Shown: positions 19,480-28,651, counted from the first letter of the stretch. The stretch is DNA of 64,000 nucleotides from Variovorax beijingensis (GCF_007828835.1 NZ_VIVL01000002.1:434001-498000); one strand, 5' to 3'. A program made the numbers and translations. The notes: generated from the letters alone by a model not told the origin.

Positions 19480-20379
19480 ATGAAGCTGCTGGCCAACGGA
19501 TTGCAGATCGAGGTCGACGACACCGGCGGCGAAGGCCGCCCCGTGGCCCTGCTCATCATGGGCCTGGGCATGCAGCTGGTCGGCTGGCCGCAGGACTTCG
19601 TGCAGGCGCTGGTCGATGCGGGCTTTCGCGTGGTGCGCCACGACAACCGCGACATCGGCCTGAGCCAGGGCTTCGACCATGCGGGCACCGGCAACATCGT
19701 GTGGGAGAGCATCCGCCAGCGCCTGGGCCTGCAGGTGCGTTCGGCCTACACCCTGCAGGACATGGCGCGCGATTCGCTGGGCGTGCTCGACGCGCTGGGC
19801 ATCAGGCAGGCGCACATCATCGGCGCCTCGATGGGCGGCATGATCGCGCAGCACCTGGCCGCCGAAGCGCCCGAGCGCGTGACCAGCCTCGTGAGCATCA
19901 TGAGTTCCAGCGGTGCGCGGGGTCTGCCCGGACCGCGCAGCGACGTTGCCGCCATGCTGCTGCGCCGGCCCCTGGGCGGCGGCGAGGCCGAGCTGGTGGC
20001 GCACAGCGTCCGGCTGCTCAGGCTGATCCAGAGCCCCGCCTATCCGCAGAGCACCGAGGCCTTGGCCGAGCGCCTCACCTTCAGCATGCGCCGCGCCTAC
20101 CGCCCGGCCGGCATGTTCCGCCAGATGCTCGCGATTGGCGCCGACGCGCGCCGCCCCGAAGTGCTGCCGCGCATCAAGTGCCCGACGCTGGTGCTGCACG
20201 GCGAAGCCGACGCGCTGGTGCCGATGGCCTGCGGGCTGGACACCGCCAAGCGCATTCCGGGCGCGAAGTTCGTCAGCATTCCCGGCATGGGCCATGACCT
20301 GCCGCCCGAGGTCTGCGCCATCCTCGCCCACCACATCGCGCCGTTCCTGCACGCGGCCGAAGAACACCACAAGCCATGA
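19480..20379 (+). CDS. Alpha/beta hydrolase
   Basis: A 299-residue hydrolase with the catalytic triad Ser117 (GASMGG), Asp244 (GEADALVP) and His272 (GMGHDL) and an oxyanion loop [10 protein letters not shown]. It resembles proline-iminopeptidase or enol-lactonase relatives; the substrate cannot be assigned. No signal peptide. It lies 10 nt after the dioxygenase gene and overlaps queF by 4 nt (ATGA), so the genes are translationally coupled. Confidence 0.85.
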   Translation: MKLLANGLQIEVDDTGGEGRPVALLIMGLGMQLVGWPQDFVQALVDAGFRVVRHDNRDIGLSQGFDHAGTGNIVWESIRQRLGLQVRSAYTLQDMARDSLGVLDALGIRQAHIIGASMGGMIAQHLAAEAPERVTSLVSIMSSSGARGLPGPRSDVAAMLLRRPLGGGEAELVAHSVRLLRLIQSPAYPQSTEALAERLTFSMRRAYRPAGMFRQMLAIGADARRPEVLPRIKCPTLVLHGEADALVPMACGLDTAKRIPGAKFVSIPGMGHDLPPEVCAILAHHIAPFLHAAEEHHKP

Positions 20380-21254
20380 GCCTCGACAACATCCCCCCCG
20401 GCAACCCCAACACGCCCGAGCAGTCGCAGCTGGGCCGCGCCTCGGCCTATGCCGACCGGTACGACCCTTCCTTGCTCTTTCCGATTGCGCGCAGCACCCA
20501 GCGCGAAGCCATGGGCATCGCCGCCGGCGCGCTGCCCTTCTTCGGCGCCGATCTCTGGACCGCGTTCGAGGTGAGCTGGCTCAACCTGCGCGGCAAGCCC
20601 CAGCTGGCCATCGCGCACTTCACCATTCCCTGCGAAACGCCCAACATCATCGAGAGCAAGTCGTTCAAGCTGTACCTCAACAGCTTCAACAGCAGCGCCT
20701 TCGCGAGCGTTGAGGCTGTGCGCGAGCGCCTGCGCGCCGACCTGTCCGAGGCGCTCTGGCGCGGCAGCGACCAATCGGCCGGCATCGGCGTGAAGCTGCT
20801 GGCGCCCGACCTGTTCGACCGCGAGCCGGTGCACGAGCTCGACGGCCTGGACCTCGACCGGCTCGACATCGAGTGCACCCACTACCAGCCTGCGCCCGAA
20901 CTGCTGTCCAGCGACAGCACCCAGCCGCCGGTGAACGAGACGCTCACCAGCCGCCTGCTCAAGAGCAACTGCCTCGTCACCGGCCAGCCCGACTGGGGCA
21001 GCGTGCAGATCCGCTACAGCGGCCCGGCCATCGACCAGGCCGGCCTGCTCGCGTACATCGTGAGCTTTCGCAACCACAACGAGTTCCACGAACCCTGCGT
21101 GGAGCGCATGTTCACCGACATCTGGCGCCGCTGCCAGCCCAACAAGCTCGCGGTGTATGCGCGCTACACGCGGCGCGGCGGGCTCGACATCAACCCGTTC
21201 CGCACCAGCTGGCCGCAGGCGCTGCCGCCGAACATCCGCACTGCGCGGCAATAA
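20376..21254 (+). CDS. queF: NADPH-dependent 7-cyano-7-deazaguanine reductase QueF (long form)
   Basis: Reduces preQ0 to preQ1 in queuosine biosynthesis. The 292-residue length shows the two-domain type found in E. coli. The catalytic pair is Cys199 ([13 protein letters not shown]) and Asp206; the substrate-binding segment [13 protein letters not shown] is near residue 93. The start overlaps the stop of the hydrolase gene. It is the only queuosine gene in the window. Confidence 0.96.
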   Translation: MSLDNIPPGNPNTPEQSQLGRASAYADRYDPSLLFPIARSTQREAMGIAAGALPFFGADLWTAFEVSWLNLRGKPQLAIAHFTIPCETPNIIESKSFKLYLNSFNSSAFASVEAVRERLRADLSEALWRGSDQSAGIGVKLLAPDLFDREPVHELDGLDLDRLDIECTHYQPAPELLSSDSTQPPVNETLTSRLLKSNCLVTGQPDWGSVQIRYSGPAIDQAGLLAYIVSFRNHNEFHEPCVERMFTDIWRRCQPNKLAVYARYTRRGGLDINPFRTSWPQALPPNIRTARQ

Positions 21255-21368
21255 GGGACGAGGGCGCCGCCGAAGCCCCTCTTCGGAAATCCGGAACCCG
21301 CAGCCCGGCCCCTGTGGCATTCTGGAACTGCCCGCGACACTGCGGGCGGCTATCCGGAGCAGACACAC

Positions 21369-22274
21369 ATGGTTGAAGGAAAAGTAGTCGTCGTCACCGG
21401 CGCGGGCGGCGGCATCGGGCGCGACATCGCGCTGGCCATGGCGAGCCATGGCGCCAAGGTGGTGGTGAACGACATCGGCGCCGCGCTCGACGGCGCGGGC
21501 GGCAGCGCCGGCCCTGCGCAGCAGGTGGTCGACGAGATCCGCGCCGCGGGCGGCCAGGCCGTGCCCAACACCGACAGCGTGGCCGATGCGGCCAGCGCGG
21601 CGCGCATCGTCGAATGCGCGGTCGAGAGCTTCGGGCGCATCGATGCGGTGGTCAACAACGCCGGCATCCTGCGCGACCGCTTCTTCCACAAGATGTCGGT
21701 CGACGAATGGGACGCCGTGATCAAGGTGCACCTGTACGGCGCCTTCTACGTGAGCCGCGCGGCCGCCACGCATTTCAAGGAACAGAACTCGGGCGCGATG
21801 GTGCACATGACCTCGACCTCGGGCCTCATCGGCAACTACGGCCAAGCCAACTATGCGGCGGCCAAGCTCGGCATCGTGGCGCTGTCGAAGTCGACCGCGC
21901 TCGACATGCTCAAGTTCAACGTGCGCTCCAACTGCATCGCGCCCTTCGCCTGGAGCCGCATGATCGGCGCCATTCCCACCGACACCGACGAGCAGCGCGC
22001 CCGCGTCGACAAGATCAAGCAGATGACGCCGGCCAAGGTGGCGCCGCTCGCGGTGTACCTGGCAAGCGATGCGGCCGGCGCGGTCAACGGCCAGATCTTC
22101 TCGGTGCGCAACAACGAGATCTCGCTCATCAGCCAGCCGCGGCCGGTGCGCTCCATCCACCGCTCCGAAGGCTGGACGCCCGAGAGCATCGCCGAGCACG
22201 CCATGCCCGCCATGCGCGCGAGCTTCCATCCGCTGGACCGTTCGGCCGACGTGTTCAGCTGGGATCCGGTCTGA
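21369..22274 (+). CDS. SDR-family 3-hydroxyacyl-CoA-dehydrogenase-like protein
   Basis: Classical SDR of 301 aa related to the dehydrogenase part of peroxisomal multifunctional enzyme 2. The cofactor motif is GAGGGIG (residues 11-17), NNAG is at 96-99, and the catalytic set Ser149, Tyr162 and Lys166 is complete. The C-terminal 80 residues extend beyond a minimal SDR. It suggests oxidation of a 3-hydroxyacyl-CoA. It opens the accessory catabolic block and lies 87 nt before the first LysR gene on the same strand. Confidence 0.85.
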   Translation: MVEGKVVVVTGAGGGIGRDIALAMASHGAKVVVNDIGAALDGAGGSAGPAQQVVDEIRAAGGQAVPNTDSVADAASAARIVECAVESFGRIDAVVNNAGILRDRFFHKMSVDEWDAVIKVHLYGAFYVSRAAATHFKEQNSGAMVHMTSTSGLIGNYGQANYAAAKLGIVALSKSTALDMLKFNVRSNCIAPFAWSRMIGAIPTDTDEQRARVDKIKQMTPAKVAPLAVYLASDAAGAVNGQIFSVRNNEISLISQPRPVRSIHRSEGWTPESIAEHAMPAMRASFHPLDRSADVFSWDPV

Positions 22275-22361
22275 GGGCCTGGGGACAAACCCGAAAGAGA
22301 GTACGCAGGACGCCATTCGCCGGACAATGCGCGTTTCCTTCCTCTTTGGTGCGCACGCCCG

Positions 22362-23252
22362 GTGAACCTGCATTTCGACCTGTTCGACCTGAAACTGTTC
22401 GTCTACGTGGCGGACGCGCGCAGCCTCACGCGCGGCGCCGAGAAGGCCTGCATCTCGCTGGCGGCCGCATCCACGCGCATCAAGCAGATGGAAGAAGCCG
22501 TGGGCGGCAAGCTGCTGCACCGCAGCGCGCAGGGCGTGAGCCTCACGGCCGCGGGGCAGGCGGTGCTCTACCACGCCAAGCGCGTGATGCAGCAGATGGA
22601 GCACCTGCGCTGCGACATGCAGGACTTCGGCAAGGGCATCAAGGGCCATGTGCGCGTGTTCGCCAACACCACCTCCATCACTGAATACCTGCCGCAGAAG
22701 CTGGCCGGTTTTCTGACGCAGCATCCGGCGGTGCAGGTGGACCTGCGCGAATACCTGAGCGAGGAAATCGTGCGCGCCGTGGCCGATGGCGAGGCCGACA
22801 TCGGCATCCTGGCCGGCGACGTGCACACCGGCGAGCTCGATGCGCGCCCCTTCGGCCGCAACCAGTTGGTGCTGGTGGTGCCCGCCGCGCACCACCTGGC
22901 GGGTGCGCCCTCGGTGGCCTTTGCCGACACGCTCGACGAGCAGCACGTGGGCCTGCACCACGGCAGCGCCATCCACCGCTTCCTGCAGCGCCGGGCCGAG
23001 CTGGCCGGCCGCGGCTTCAACCCGCGCATCCAGGTCAGCAGCTTCGAGGCGATCTGCCTGATGATCGAGGCGGGCGTGGGCGTCGGCGTGCTGCCGGCCT
23101 CGTCGGCGCAGCGGCTGTCGCTGGCGATGCGCATCGCGACCGTGGCGCTCAGCGATGCCTGGGCGGAGCGCGAGCTCAAGCTGATCGCGCGCAGCCGCGA
23201 GCAGCTGCCGGCCTCGGCGCGCGAGCTGTTCGACCATCTCGTTGCGCCCTGA
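22362..23252 (+). CDS. LysR-family regulator, first of a tandem paralogous pair
   Basis: A 296-residue transcription factor with an N-terminal winged helix (residues 8-68) and a periplasmic-binding-like effector domain. It is clearly related to the next gene along its whole length, for example LAAASTRIKQME against LAAASKRISDLE and ADIGILAG against ADIGVIEG. The start is GTG at 22362. Being close to the enolase-superfamily/Bug/AMDase genes, it probably responds to an acid degraded by them. Confidence 0.9.
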   Translation: MNLHFDLFDLKLFVYVADARSLTRGAEKACISLAAASTRIKQMEEAVGGKLLHRSAQGVSLTAAGQAVLYHAKRVMQQMEHLRCDMQDFGKGIKGHVRVFANTTSITEYLPQKLAGFLTQHPAVQVDLREYLSEEIVRAVADGEADIGILAGDVHTGELDARPFGRNQLVLVVPAAHHLAGAPSVAFADTLDEQHVGLHHGSAIHRFLQRRAELAGRGFNPRIQVSSFEAICLMIEAGVGVGVLPASSAQRLSLAMRIATVALSDAWAERELKLIARSREQLPASARELFDHLVAP

Positions 23253-23268
23253 AGAAGGCGCGCAGGCC

Positions 23269-24156
23269 ATGTCCGCCGACCTGAAGTCGCTGCGCCTGTT
23301 CGTGGCCGTGGCCGACCACGGCAGCATCAGCGAAGGCGCCAAGCGCTGCCACATCGCACTTGCGGCCGCGAGCAAGCGCATCTCCGACCTGGAAGCCCGC
23401 GCGCGGCTGCCGCTGCTGGTGCGCCATGCGCGCGGCGTCACGCTCACTTCGGCGGGCCATGGCCTGCTGCTGCATGCGCGCGCCGTGCTCTCGGCCATGG
23501 ACCGGCTGGGCGCCGAGCTCGACGATTTCCAGAACGGTGTGGCGGGCGTGGTCAGCATCACGGCCAACGCGTCCACCATCGCGCAGTTCCTGCCCGCGCA
23601 GATCGGCTCCTTCCTGCGGCTGCATCCGGTGCTCAAGATCGACCTGCAGGAGCGCGCCAGCACCGAGGTCGTGAAGGCTGTGCAGGCCGGTCTGGCCGAC
23701 ATCGGCGTGATCGAGGGCCACACGCCCGCCGAAATGCTCGAATGCCTGCCCTACCGCAGCGATGAACTGGCGGTGGTGGTGGCGCGCGACCACCCGCTGG
23801 CCAGGCGCAAGCGCATCGGCGTGGACGAGGTGCTTCGGCACGACCATATCGTGGTGCGCGAAGGCACGGCGCTGCACCGCGTGCTGCTGAACGCGGCGCT
23901 GGAGGCGCAGCTGCCGCTCAAGGTGCGCATGCAGGTGGGCAGCTTCGACATGGTGTGCCGCATGGTGGAGCAGGGCGTGGGCATCGGCGTGCTGCCCTAC
24001 GCGGCCATCCTGCCGCAGCTGCAGATACTGAAGCTGCGCTGCCTCAAGCTCGATGCGCCGTGGGCGGTGCGCCGGCACCTGCTGTGCGTGCGGCGGCAGC
24101 AGGACCTGACCGCGGCCGCGCGCTCCGTGCTGGAGCATCTCGGCCGGCCGGACTGA
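23269..24156 (+). CDS. LysR-family regulator, second of a tandem paralogous pair
   Basis: A 295-residue LysR protein starting 16 nt after the previous one, with its own GAAGAAGG Shine-Dalgarno. The helix-turn-helix spans about residues 8-65 (GAKRCHIALAAASKRISDLE). The effector domain ends with VGIGVLPYAAILPQLQ, parallel to VGVGVLPASSAQRLS in its partner. It is the gene next to the enolase-superfamily enzyme and is the best candidate regulator for it. Confidence 0.9.
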   Translation: MSADLKSLRLFVAVADHGSISEGAKRCHIALAAASKRISDLEARARLPLLVRHARGVTLTSAGHGLLLHARAVLSAMDRLGAELDDFQNGVAGVVSITANASTIAQFLPAQIGSFLRLHPVLKIDLQERASTEVVKAVQAGLADIGVIEGHTPAEMLECLPYRSDELAVVVARDHPLARRKRIGVDEVLRHDHIVVREGTALHRVLLNAALEAQLPLKVRMQVGSFDMVCRMVEQGVGIGVLPYAAILPQLQILKLRCLKLDAPWAVRRHLLCVRRQQDLTAAARSVLEHLGRPD

Positions 24157-24165
24157 TCCCTGAGC

Positions 24166-24182
24166 CTTCGCGCCGCGCGAAG
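24166..24182. promoter_or_regulatory. 17-nt palindrome after the second LysR gene
   Basis: A perfect 8-bp inverted repeat, CTTCGCGC-C-GCGCGAAG, 9 nt after the LysR stop and about 86 nt before the next start. With no T-run it is a weak terminator; it could equally be part of an operator for the downstream genes. Confidence 0.4.
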
Positions 24183-24267
24183 CCTCGCGCCCGCCAAAAA
24201 CGAATTGTTCTCCACGGCCTGCGCACCAAGAATCGTGCAGCCGAAGCAAGGCAAAAAGGAGACATTC

Positions 24268-25422
24268 TTGAAGATCATCCGCGTCAGCGCCACGCCGCTG
24301 AACATTCCCGTCACCATCGATGTGCTGGGGCTCAACCAGCAGACCTCGCTCTCGCTCTGCCTGACCGAGATCGAGACCGACACCGGCCTTGTCGGCCATG
24401 GCATGACGGCCATCACCGAAGAAGAAATCATCGCCGCTGCCGTGCGCGAGGTGGCCGGCCCGGCATTGATCGGCGAAGACCCGATGGCCACCGAGCGCCT
24501 GTGGGAGAAGCTCTACTGGCTGCTCTCGCCGCGCGGCCAGACCGGCTACGCGAGCCACGCCATCGCGGCGCTCGACATCGCGCTGTGGGACCTCAAGGGC
24601 AAAGCACTCGGCCAGCCGCTGTGGCGCCTGCTGGGCGGTGCGCGCTCGAAGGTGCCGGTGTATGCGACCTTCGGCTTCGGCTTCTTCGAGCGCGACCAGC
24701 TCGCCGCCGCCGCCAGGCTCTGGGTCTCGCAGGGCTTCCGGCGCCTGAAGATGACCGTCGGCGGCCATGCGCTCGCGCGGCGAGACGAGCCGCGGCCCAT
24801 CGACGAGGTCATTGCCGAGGACGTGCGCCGCGTGGCTGCCGTGCGCGAGGCGGTCGGCCCCGACGTGAAGCTGTATGTCGACGCCAACTGCGGCCTCGAC
24901 CTGTTCCATGCGACCGAGCTCGCGCGCCGCATCGAGCCCTACGGCATCAGCTTCTTCGAGGAGCCGCTCACGCAGAACGACGTGCGGCAGATGGCCCAGC
25001 TGCGCGCACGCACCAGCATTCCGCTGGCCTGCGGGCAGAACGAAGGGCTGGCCTTCCGCTTCCGCGACCTGCTGGTGAACCAGGCGGCCGACGTGCTGCA
25101 GCCCAACGTGACCATCTCGGGCGGCTACACGCAGTGCCTGAAGATCGCGGGCATGGCGCAGGCCTTCAACGTGCCGATCGACAACGGCGGCGCCTGGCCC
25201 TTCCACAACATGCACCTGCATGCGGGCGTGTCGAACGGCGGCATGGCCGAATACCACTACGTGGCCGTGCAGATGCTCAAGCAGGTCTTCGACGGCCTGC
25301 CGGTGCCGCAGGACGGCTGGCTGCAGCTGCCCGAGACGCCGGGCCTGGGCTTCGCGCCCAATGCGGATCGCGTGCGCGAGCTCGCGAAGCTGCCCACTTC
25401 GCGTGGCAAGGGCAAAGCCTAG
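24268..25422 (+). CDS. Enolase-superfamily (mandelate racemase/muconate-lactonizing-like) enzyme
   Basis: Predicted sugar-acid or hydroxyacid dehydratase, racemase or cycloisomerase, 384 aa. The capping domain is followed by the barrel: metal ligands lie in YVDANCGLD and FFEEPL, and a mandelate-racemase-type His region FHNMHLHAGVSNGG is near the C-terminus. Two positions deviate: the KxK motif reads RLKMTVGG (second Lys replaced by Thr), and the third ligand region reads ACGQNEG instead of GE. TTG at 24268 is chosen as start because AAGGAG lies six bases before it. It is followed by a Bug gene and the AMDase homologue. Confidence 0.85.
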   Translation: MKIIRVSATPLNIPVTIDVLGLNQQTSLSLCLTEIETDTGLVGHGMTAITEEEIIAAAVREVAGPALIGEDPMATERLWEKLYWLLSPRGQTGYASHAIAALDIALWDLKGKALGQPLWRLLGGARSKVPVYATFGFGFFERDQLAAAARLWVSQGFRRLKMTVGGHALARRDEPRPIDEVIAEDVRRVAAVREAVGPDVKLYVDANCGLDLFHATELARRIEPYGISFFEEPLTQNDVRQMAQLRARTSIPLACGQNEGLAFRFRDLLVNQAADVLQPNVTISGGYTQCLKIAGMAQAFNVPIDNGGAWPFHNMHLHAGVSNGGMAEYHYVAVQMLKQVFDGLPVPQDGWLQLPETPGLGFAPNADRVRELAKLPTSRGKGKA

Positions 25423-25430
25423 GAATGGAC

Positions 25431-25500
25431 GCCCCCCGAAGCGCCTTTGGCGCTCCCCCCACTGGGGGGCGCACCCGGCGGCCCGGCAAAGCCGGTCCCG
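25431..25500. repeat. GC-rich triple-hairpin intergenic repeat
   Basis: Three consecutive hairpins: GCGCC-TTT-GGCGC (25441-25453), CCCCCC-ACT-GGGGGG (25455-25469) and CCGGC-AAA-GCCGG (25483-25495). It looks like a REP-type element of the kind repeated in Comamonadaceae genomes and is similar in makeup to 12052-12105. It separates the enolase-superfamily gene from the Bug gene and could attenuate transcription between them. Confidence 0.5.
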
Positions 25501-25558
25501 CGGGTGCACTTGAAGAAGCCGCGCAGACGGCCGCTGATCGATGACCATTGGAGACACG

Positions 25559-26566
25559 ATGAAAAAAGCTACAGACCTTGTTCGCCCTGCACGCCGCCAG
25601 GCGCTGCGTGCTGCCATGGCCCTGGGCCTTGCTGGCGCGCTCGCCGCGCCTGCCGCCTGGGCCCAGAAGTACCCCGACAAGCCGATCCGACTCGTGGTCG
25701 GCTATTCGGCCGGCGGCGGCGTCGACGCGGTCGCGCGCCTGCTGGGCACGCGCCTGTCGGCGGTGCTCGGCCAGCAGGTGATGGTCGACAACCGCACCGG
25801 CGCCGCCGGCCTGATCGCGGCCGAGTTCGTCGCCAAGGCCGCGCCCGACGGCTACACGCTCATGATGGGTGACAGCGCGCTGCTGATCGCCAAGCTGCTG
25901 CAGCCGAAGATCGGCCTCGATCCGCTCACCAGCTTCAAGCCGGTGGCGGGGGCTTTCGTCTCGCCGCTGATGATCGTCACCGGCAACGACTTTCCGGCCC
26001 GGACGCCGGCCGAGCTGGTGAAGGAGCTCAAGGCGAACCCGGCGCGCTATTCCTTCGCCACCTCGGGCGTCGGCACGGTGCAGCACCTGGGCTTCGAGAT
26101 GCTGAAGCAATCGACCGGCAGCACCGTGGTGCACGTGCCCTACCGGGGCGCCGCGCAGATCGTGCCCGACGTGGTCGGCGGGCAGGTGCCGATCGGCGTG
26201 GTCAGCGCCACGGCCGGCATGGCGCAGGCCAAGGCCGGCAAGCTGCGCGCGATCGCGCTGATGAACACCGCGCGGCTCGAAGGCGCCGAGAGCGTGCCGC
26301 CGCTGGCCGATGCGCTGCCGGGCTTCGACGTGGCGCCGCGCATCTTCGTGCTCGCACCGGCCGGCACGCCCGACGAGATCGTCGGCAAGCTCTCGGCCGC
26401 GGTGAAGACCGTGCTCGATGCGCCCGAGGCCGGCGCCGCGGCGGCCGCGCAGGGCACGCTGCGCGCCTACGCCACGCCGGCGCAGCTCGGCAAGGACATG
26501 GCCGAGGAGACCAAGCGCTGGCAACGCATCATTGCCGAGCAGAACATCGTGGCGGAGGGCAAGTAG
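25559..26566 (+). CDS. Bug/TctC-family solute receptor
   Basis: Periplasmic receptor of 335 aa. A twin-Arg-containing N-terminus leads into a signal peptide ending APAAWA, then the Bug motifs PIRLVVGYSAGGGVDAVAR, VMVDNRTGAAG and AAPDGYTLMMGD. GGAG lies 6 nt before the ATG; an upstream in-frame ATG at 25541 is less likely. It stops immediately before the AMDase homologue (TAG then ATG with no gap), so its ligand may be the substrate of that enzyme. Confidence 0.92.
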   Translation: MKKATDLVRPARRQALRAAMALGLAGALAAPAAWAQKYPDKPIRLVVGYSAGGGVDAVARLLGTRLSAVLGQQVMVDNRTGAAGLIAAEFVAKAAPDGYTLMMGDSALLIAKLLQPKIGLDPLTSFKPVAGAFVSPLMIVTGNDFPARTPAELVKELKANPARYSFATSGVGTVQHLGFEMLKQSTGSTVVHVPYRGAAQIVPDVVGGQVPIGVVSATAGMAQAKAGKLRAIALMNTARLEGAESVPPLADALPGFDVAPRIFVLAPAGTPDEIVGKLSAAVKTVLDAPEAGAAAAAQGTLRAYATPAQLGKDMAEETKRWQRIIAEQNIVAEGK

Positions 26567-27274
26567 ATGGCGCTGCCGCACCTGGGCCTGATCGTGCCGC
26601 CGGCCGCCGGCGCGGTGCCGGTGGACGGCCCGCTGCTCTACGGAGAGCGCATCCGCTTCAGCGCGCTGGGCCTGGGCCTTGGCGAAATTTCCACGCGCGG
26701 GTACGCCGAGGTGATCGACTCGGTGGTCGAGAAGGCGGTGGCGCTCAAGGCCGAGGGCGCTGCCGCGGTCTCGCTCATGGGCACCTCGCTGAGCTTCTTC
26801 CGCGGCGCCGCGTTCAACCGGCAGCTCGAAGTCGAGATGGCGCGCGCCACCGGACTGCCCTGCACGACCATGAGCAACGCCATCGTCGGCGCGCTGCGCC
26901 ATCTGGGCGTGCGGCGCGTGGCGGTGGCCACGGCCTACATCGACGAGGTCAACGCCCATCTGCGGCGCTACCTCGAACAGAGCGGCTTCGAGCCGCTGGC
27001 GCTCGAGGGGCTGGCCATCTCCGACGTGCAGGCCGTGGGCCGGGTGCCCACACAGGTGCTGGTCGACCTGTGCCTCAGGGTGTTCGATGCGCAGCCCGGC
27101 GCGGACGGCATCCTCATTTCATGCGGCGGGCTGGTCACGCTCGATGCCGTGCGCGAAGTGGAAGCGCGGCTGCAGCTGCCCGTGGTGTCGAGTTCGCCTG
27201 CGGGGTTCTGGGACCTCGTGCGCACCGCGCGCCTTGATGCGCGCTCGACCGGGCAGGGCCGGCTGTTCGCCTGA
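26567..27274 (+). CDS. Arylmalonate decarboxylase (AMDase) homologue, Asp/Glu racemase superfamily
   Basis: A 235-residue enzyme of the superfamily that includes Asp/Glu racemase and maleate isomerase. From memory it matches Bordetella AMDase along its whole length: GLIVPPAAG at the start, the oxyanion-hole pair Thr73-Ser74 in SLMGTSLSFFRGAAFN, Tyr124 in ATAYIDEVN, Cys186-Gly187 in ISCGGLVTLDA, and VVSSSPAGFWD near the end. AMDase decarboxylates disubstituted malonates stereoselectively without cofactor through a single Cys; racemases have a second Cys where Gly72 sits here. It starts directly after the Bug stop codon. Confidence 0.88.
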   Translation: MALPHLGLIVPPAAGAVPVDGPLLYGERIRFSALGLGLGEISTRGYAEVIDSVVEKAVALKAEGAAAVSLMGTSLSFFRGAAFNRQLEVEMARATGLPCTTMSNAIVGALRHLGVRRVAVATAYIDEVNAHLRRYLEQSGFEPLALEGLAISDVQAVGRVPTQVLVDLCLRVFDAQPGADGILISCGGLVTLDAVREVEARLQLPVVSSSPAGFWDLVRTARLDARSTGQGRLFA

Positions 27275-27280
27275 ACGGCC

Positions 27281-28642
27281 TCAGCCGAGCCAGCGGCCCA
27301 CGCGCGGCGCAGATTCCAGCTGCCAGATGCGCTGGCACAGCGCCTTCGCCTCGTCGGCGGTGGCGCCTTCGCCGTAGTGCGCGAGGCGCTGCATCTTGTC
27401 CTCGATCTCGGCGCGGCTCAGGCTGTTGCCCGGGTCGCCCTTGGGTTCGTCGACGCGGCCGGCCAGTATGCGGCCGTCGTTGGTGCGCACGCTGACCTTG
27501 CCGATCCAGCGCGCGGGGTAGGCGCTGTCGACCTCGGCATCGAGTTCCATTTCCACCTTGTCGCGGAACGCGGCCACCTCGGGCGCGAGAAAGTCGCGAT
27601 CGAACTCGCCGAGCCCGGCGCGGCCGTGCACCGCGATCAGGCCCAGCACCGTGCCCATCGAGAACTTGCCCTGGTGCACGGTGGCCGGCACCGTCACGCG
27701 GCCCAGCACATCGATGGCGCCCTGGTGCACATGCGCGGTCACGCGGGCCACGTCGCCATGCGCGAGCTTGTGTTCGGCCATCACCTGCAGCAGCGCATCG
27801 GCCGCGGGATGCGTGTGGCGGCAGGACGCGTGGTACTTGAACGAGGTTTCGGCCAGTGCCCAGCGCGTGCCGAGGCGGTCGGTGAGCCGTGCCGGATCGG
27901 CATCGCTCGACATGCCCACGCCCAGGCCCTGCGCACCCTCGAGCACCTTTGCCGCGCCCGTGAAGCCGTCCTGCGCGAGGTAGGCCGACATCAGCCCGCT
28001 GGCGGCCGCATGCGCGCAGTGCAGCTGCTTGGAGTCGGCCGCATCACGCAGGAACTCCCATACGCCCGCCGACTGCGTGCCGGCCGAACCGAAGGCGTGC
28101 AGCATCTGCGGCGGCGCGAGCTCGAGCAGGCGGCCCACGGCGGCAGCCGCAGCCAGCGTACCCGCCGTCGCGGTGGTGTGGAAGGTCTTGTAGTGCGAGC
28201 GGCCCAGGAACTCGCCGACACGGATGCCGACCTCGTAGCCCGCCACCACCGCGGTCAGCAGTTGCGCACCGCTGGCGCCAAGGCTCTGCGCCACGGCCAG
28301 CGCGGGCGCGATGACCACGGCCGCGGGATGGAACACCGAGCCGTTGTGCACGTCGTCCTGCTCCACATAGTGCGAGGCCGCCGCGTTGACCAGTGCCGCG
28401 AACACTGGCGAGGTGGTGCGGCGCGACGTGAGCATTTCGCTCGGCCCGTCGGCCGGCCCCATCACCTGCGCGAAGCGCTCGATGCTGCGCACCGGCCGCG
28501 CCGCACGCGCCGCGAGCACGGAGCCCAGCCAGTCGAGCATCAGGTCCTCGGTGCGGCGCAGCACGGGGGCCGGAATGTCGGCGAAGCGAAGTTCGGCGGC
28601 GAAGGTGGCGAGCTCTCGGCTGGGATGATTCGATGAGGTCAT
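27281..28642 (-). CDS. MmgE/PrpD family protein
   Basis: A 453-residue member of the 2-methylcitrate dehydratase/iminodisuccinate epimerase family, which act without an iron-sulfur cluster. Family segments include HYVEQDDVHNGSVFHPAAV, AGYEVGIRVGEFLG and the SFKYHASCRHTHPAADAL stretch near residue 270. Its substrate is not necessarily methylcitrate, since no prpB or prpC lies here. It is the last gene of a tight minus-strand operon, 9 nt after the acyl-CoA dehydrogenase, and converges on the AMDase gene with a 6-nt gap. Confidence 0.9.
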   Translation of the reverse strand: MTSSNHPSRELATFAAELRFADIPAPVLRRTEDLMLDWLGSVLAARAARPVRSIERFAQVMGPADGPSEMLTSRRTTSPVFAALVNAAASHYVEQDDVHNGSVFHPAAVVIAPALAVAQSLGASGAQLLTAVVAGYEVGIRVGEFLGRSHYKTFHTTATAGTLAAAAAVGRLLELAPPQMLHAFGSAGTQSAGVWEFLRDAADSKQLHCAHAAASGLMSAYLAQDGFTGAAKVLEGAQGLGVGMSSDADPARLTDRLGTRWALAETSFKYHASCRHTHPAADALLQVMAEHKLAHGDVARVTAHVHQGAIDVLGRVTVPATVHQGKFSMGTVLGLIAVHGRAGLGEFDRDFLAPEVAAFRDKVEMELDAEVDSAYPARWIGKVSVRTNDGRILAGRVDEPKGDPGNSLSRAEIEDKMQRLAHYGEGATADEAKALCQRIWQLESAPRVGRWLG

Positions 28643-28651
28643 GGAGTGCCT

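Noticed and set aside
20097..23723. 1,200-codon minus-strand open frame over queF, the SDR and LysR genes
   Set aside because: Runs opposite four well-supported genes with no family match and no ribosome-binding site of its own.
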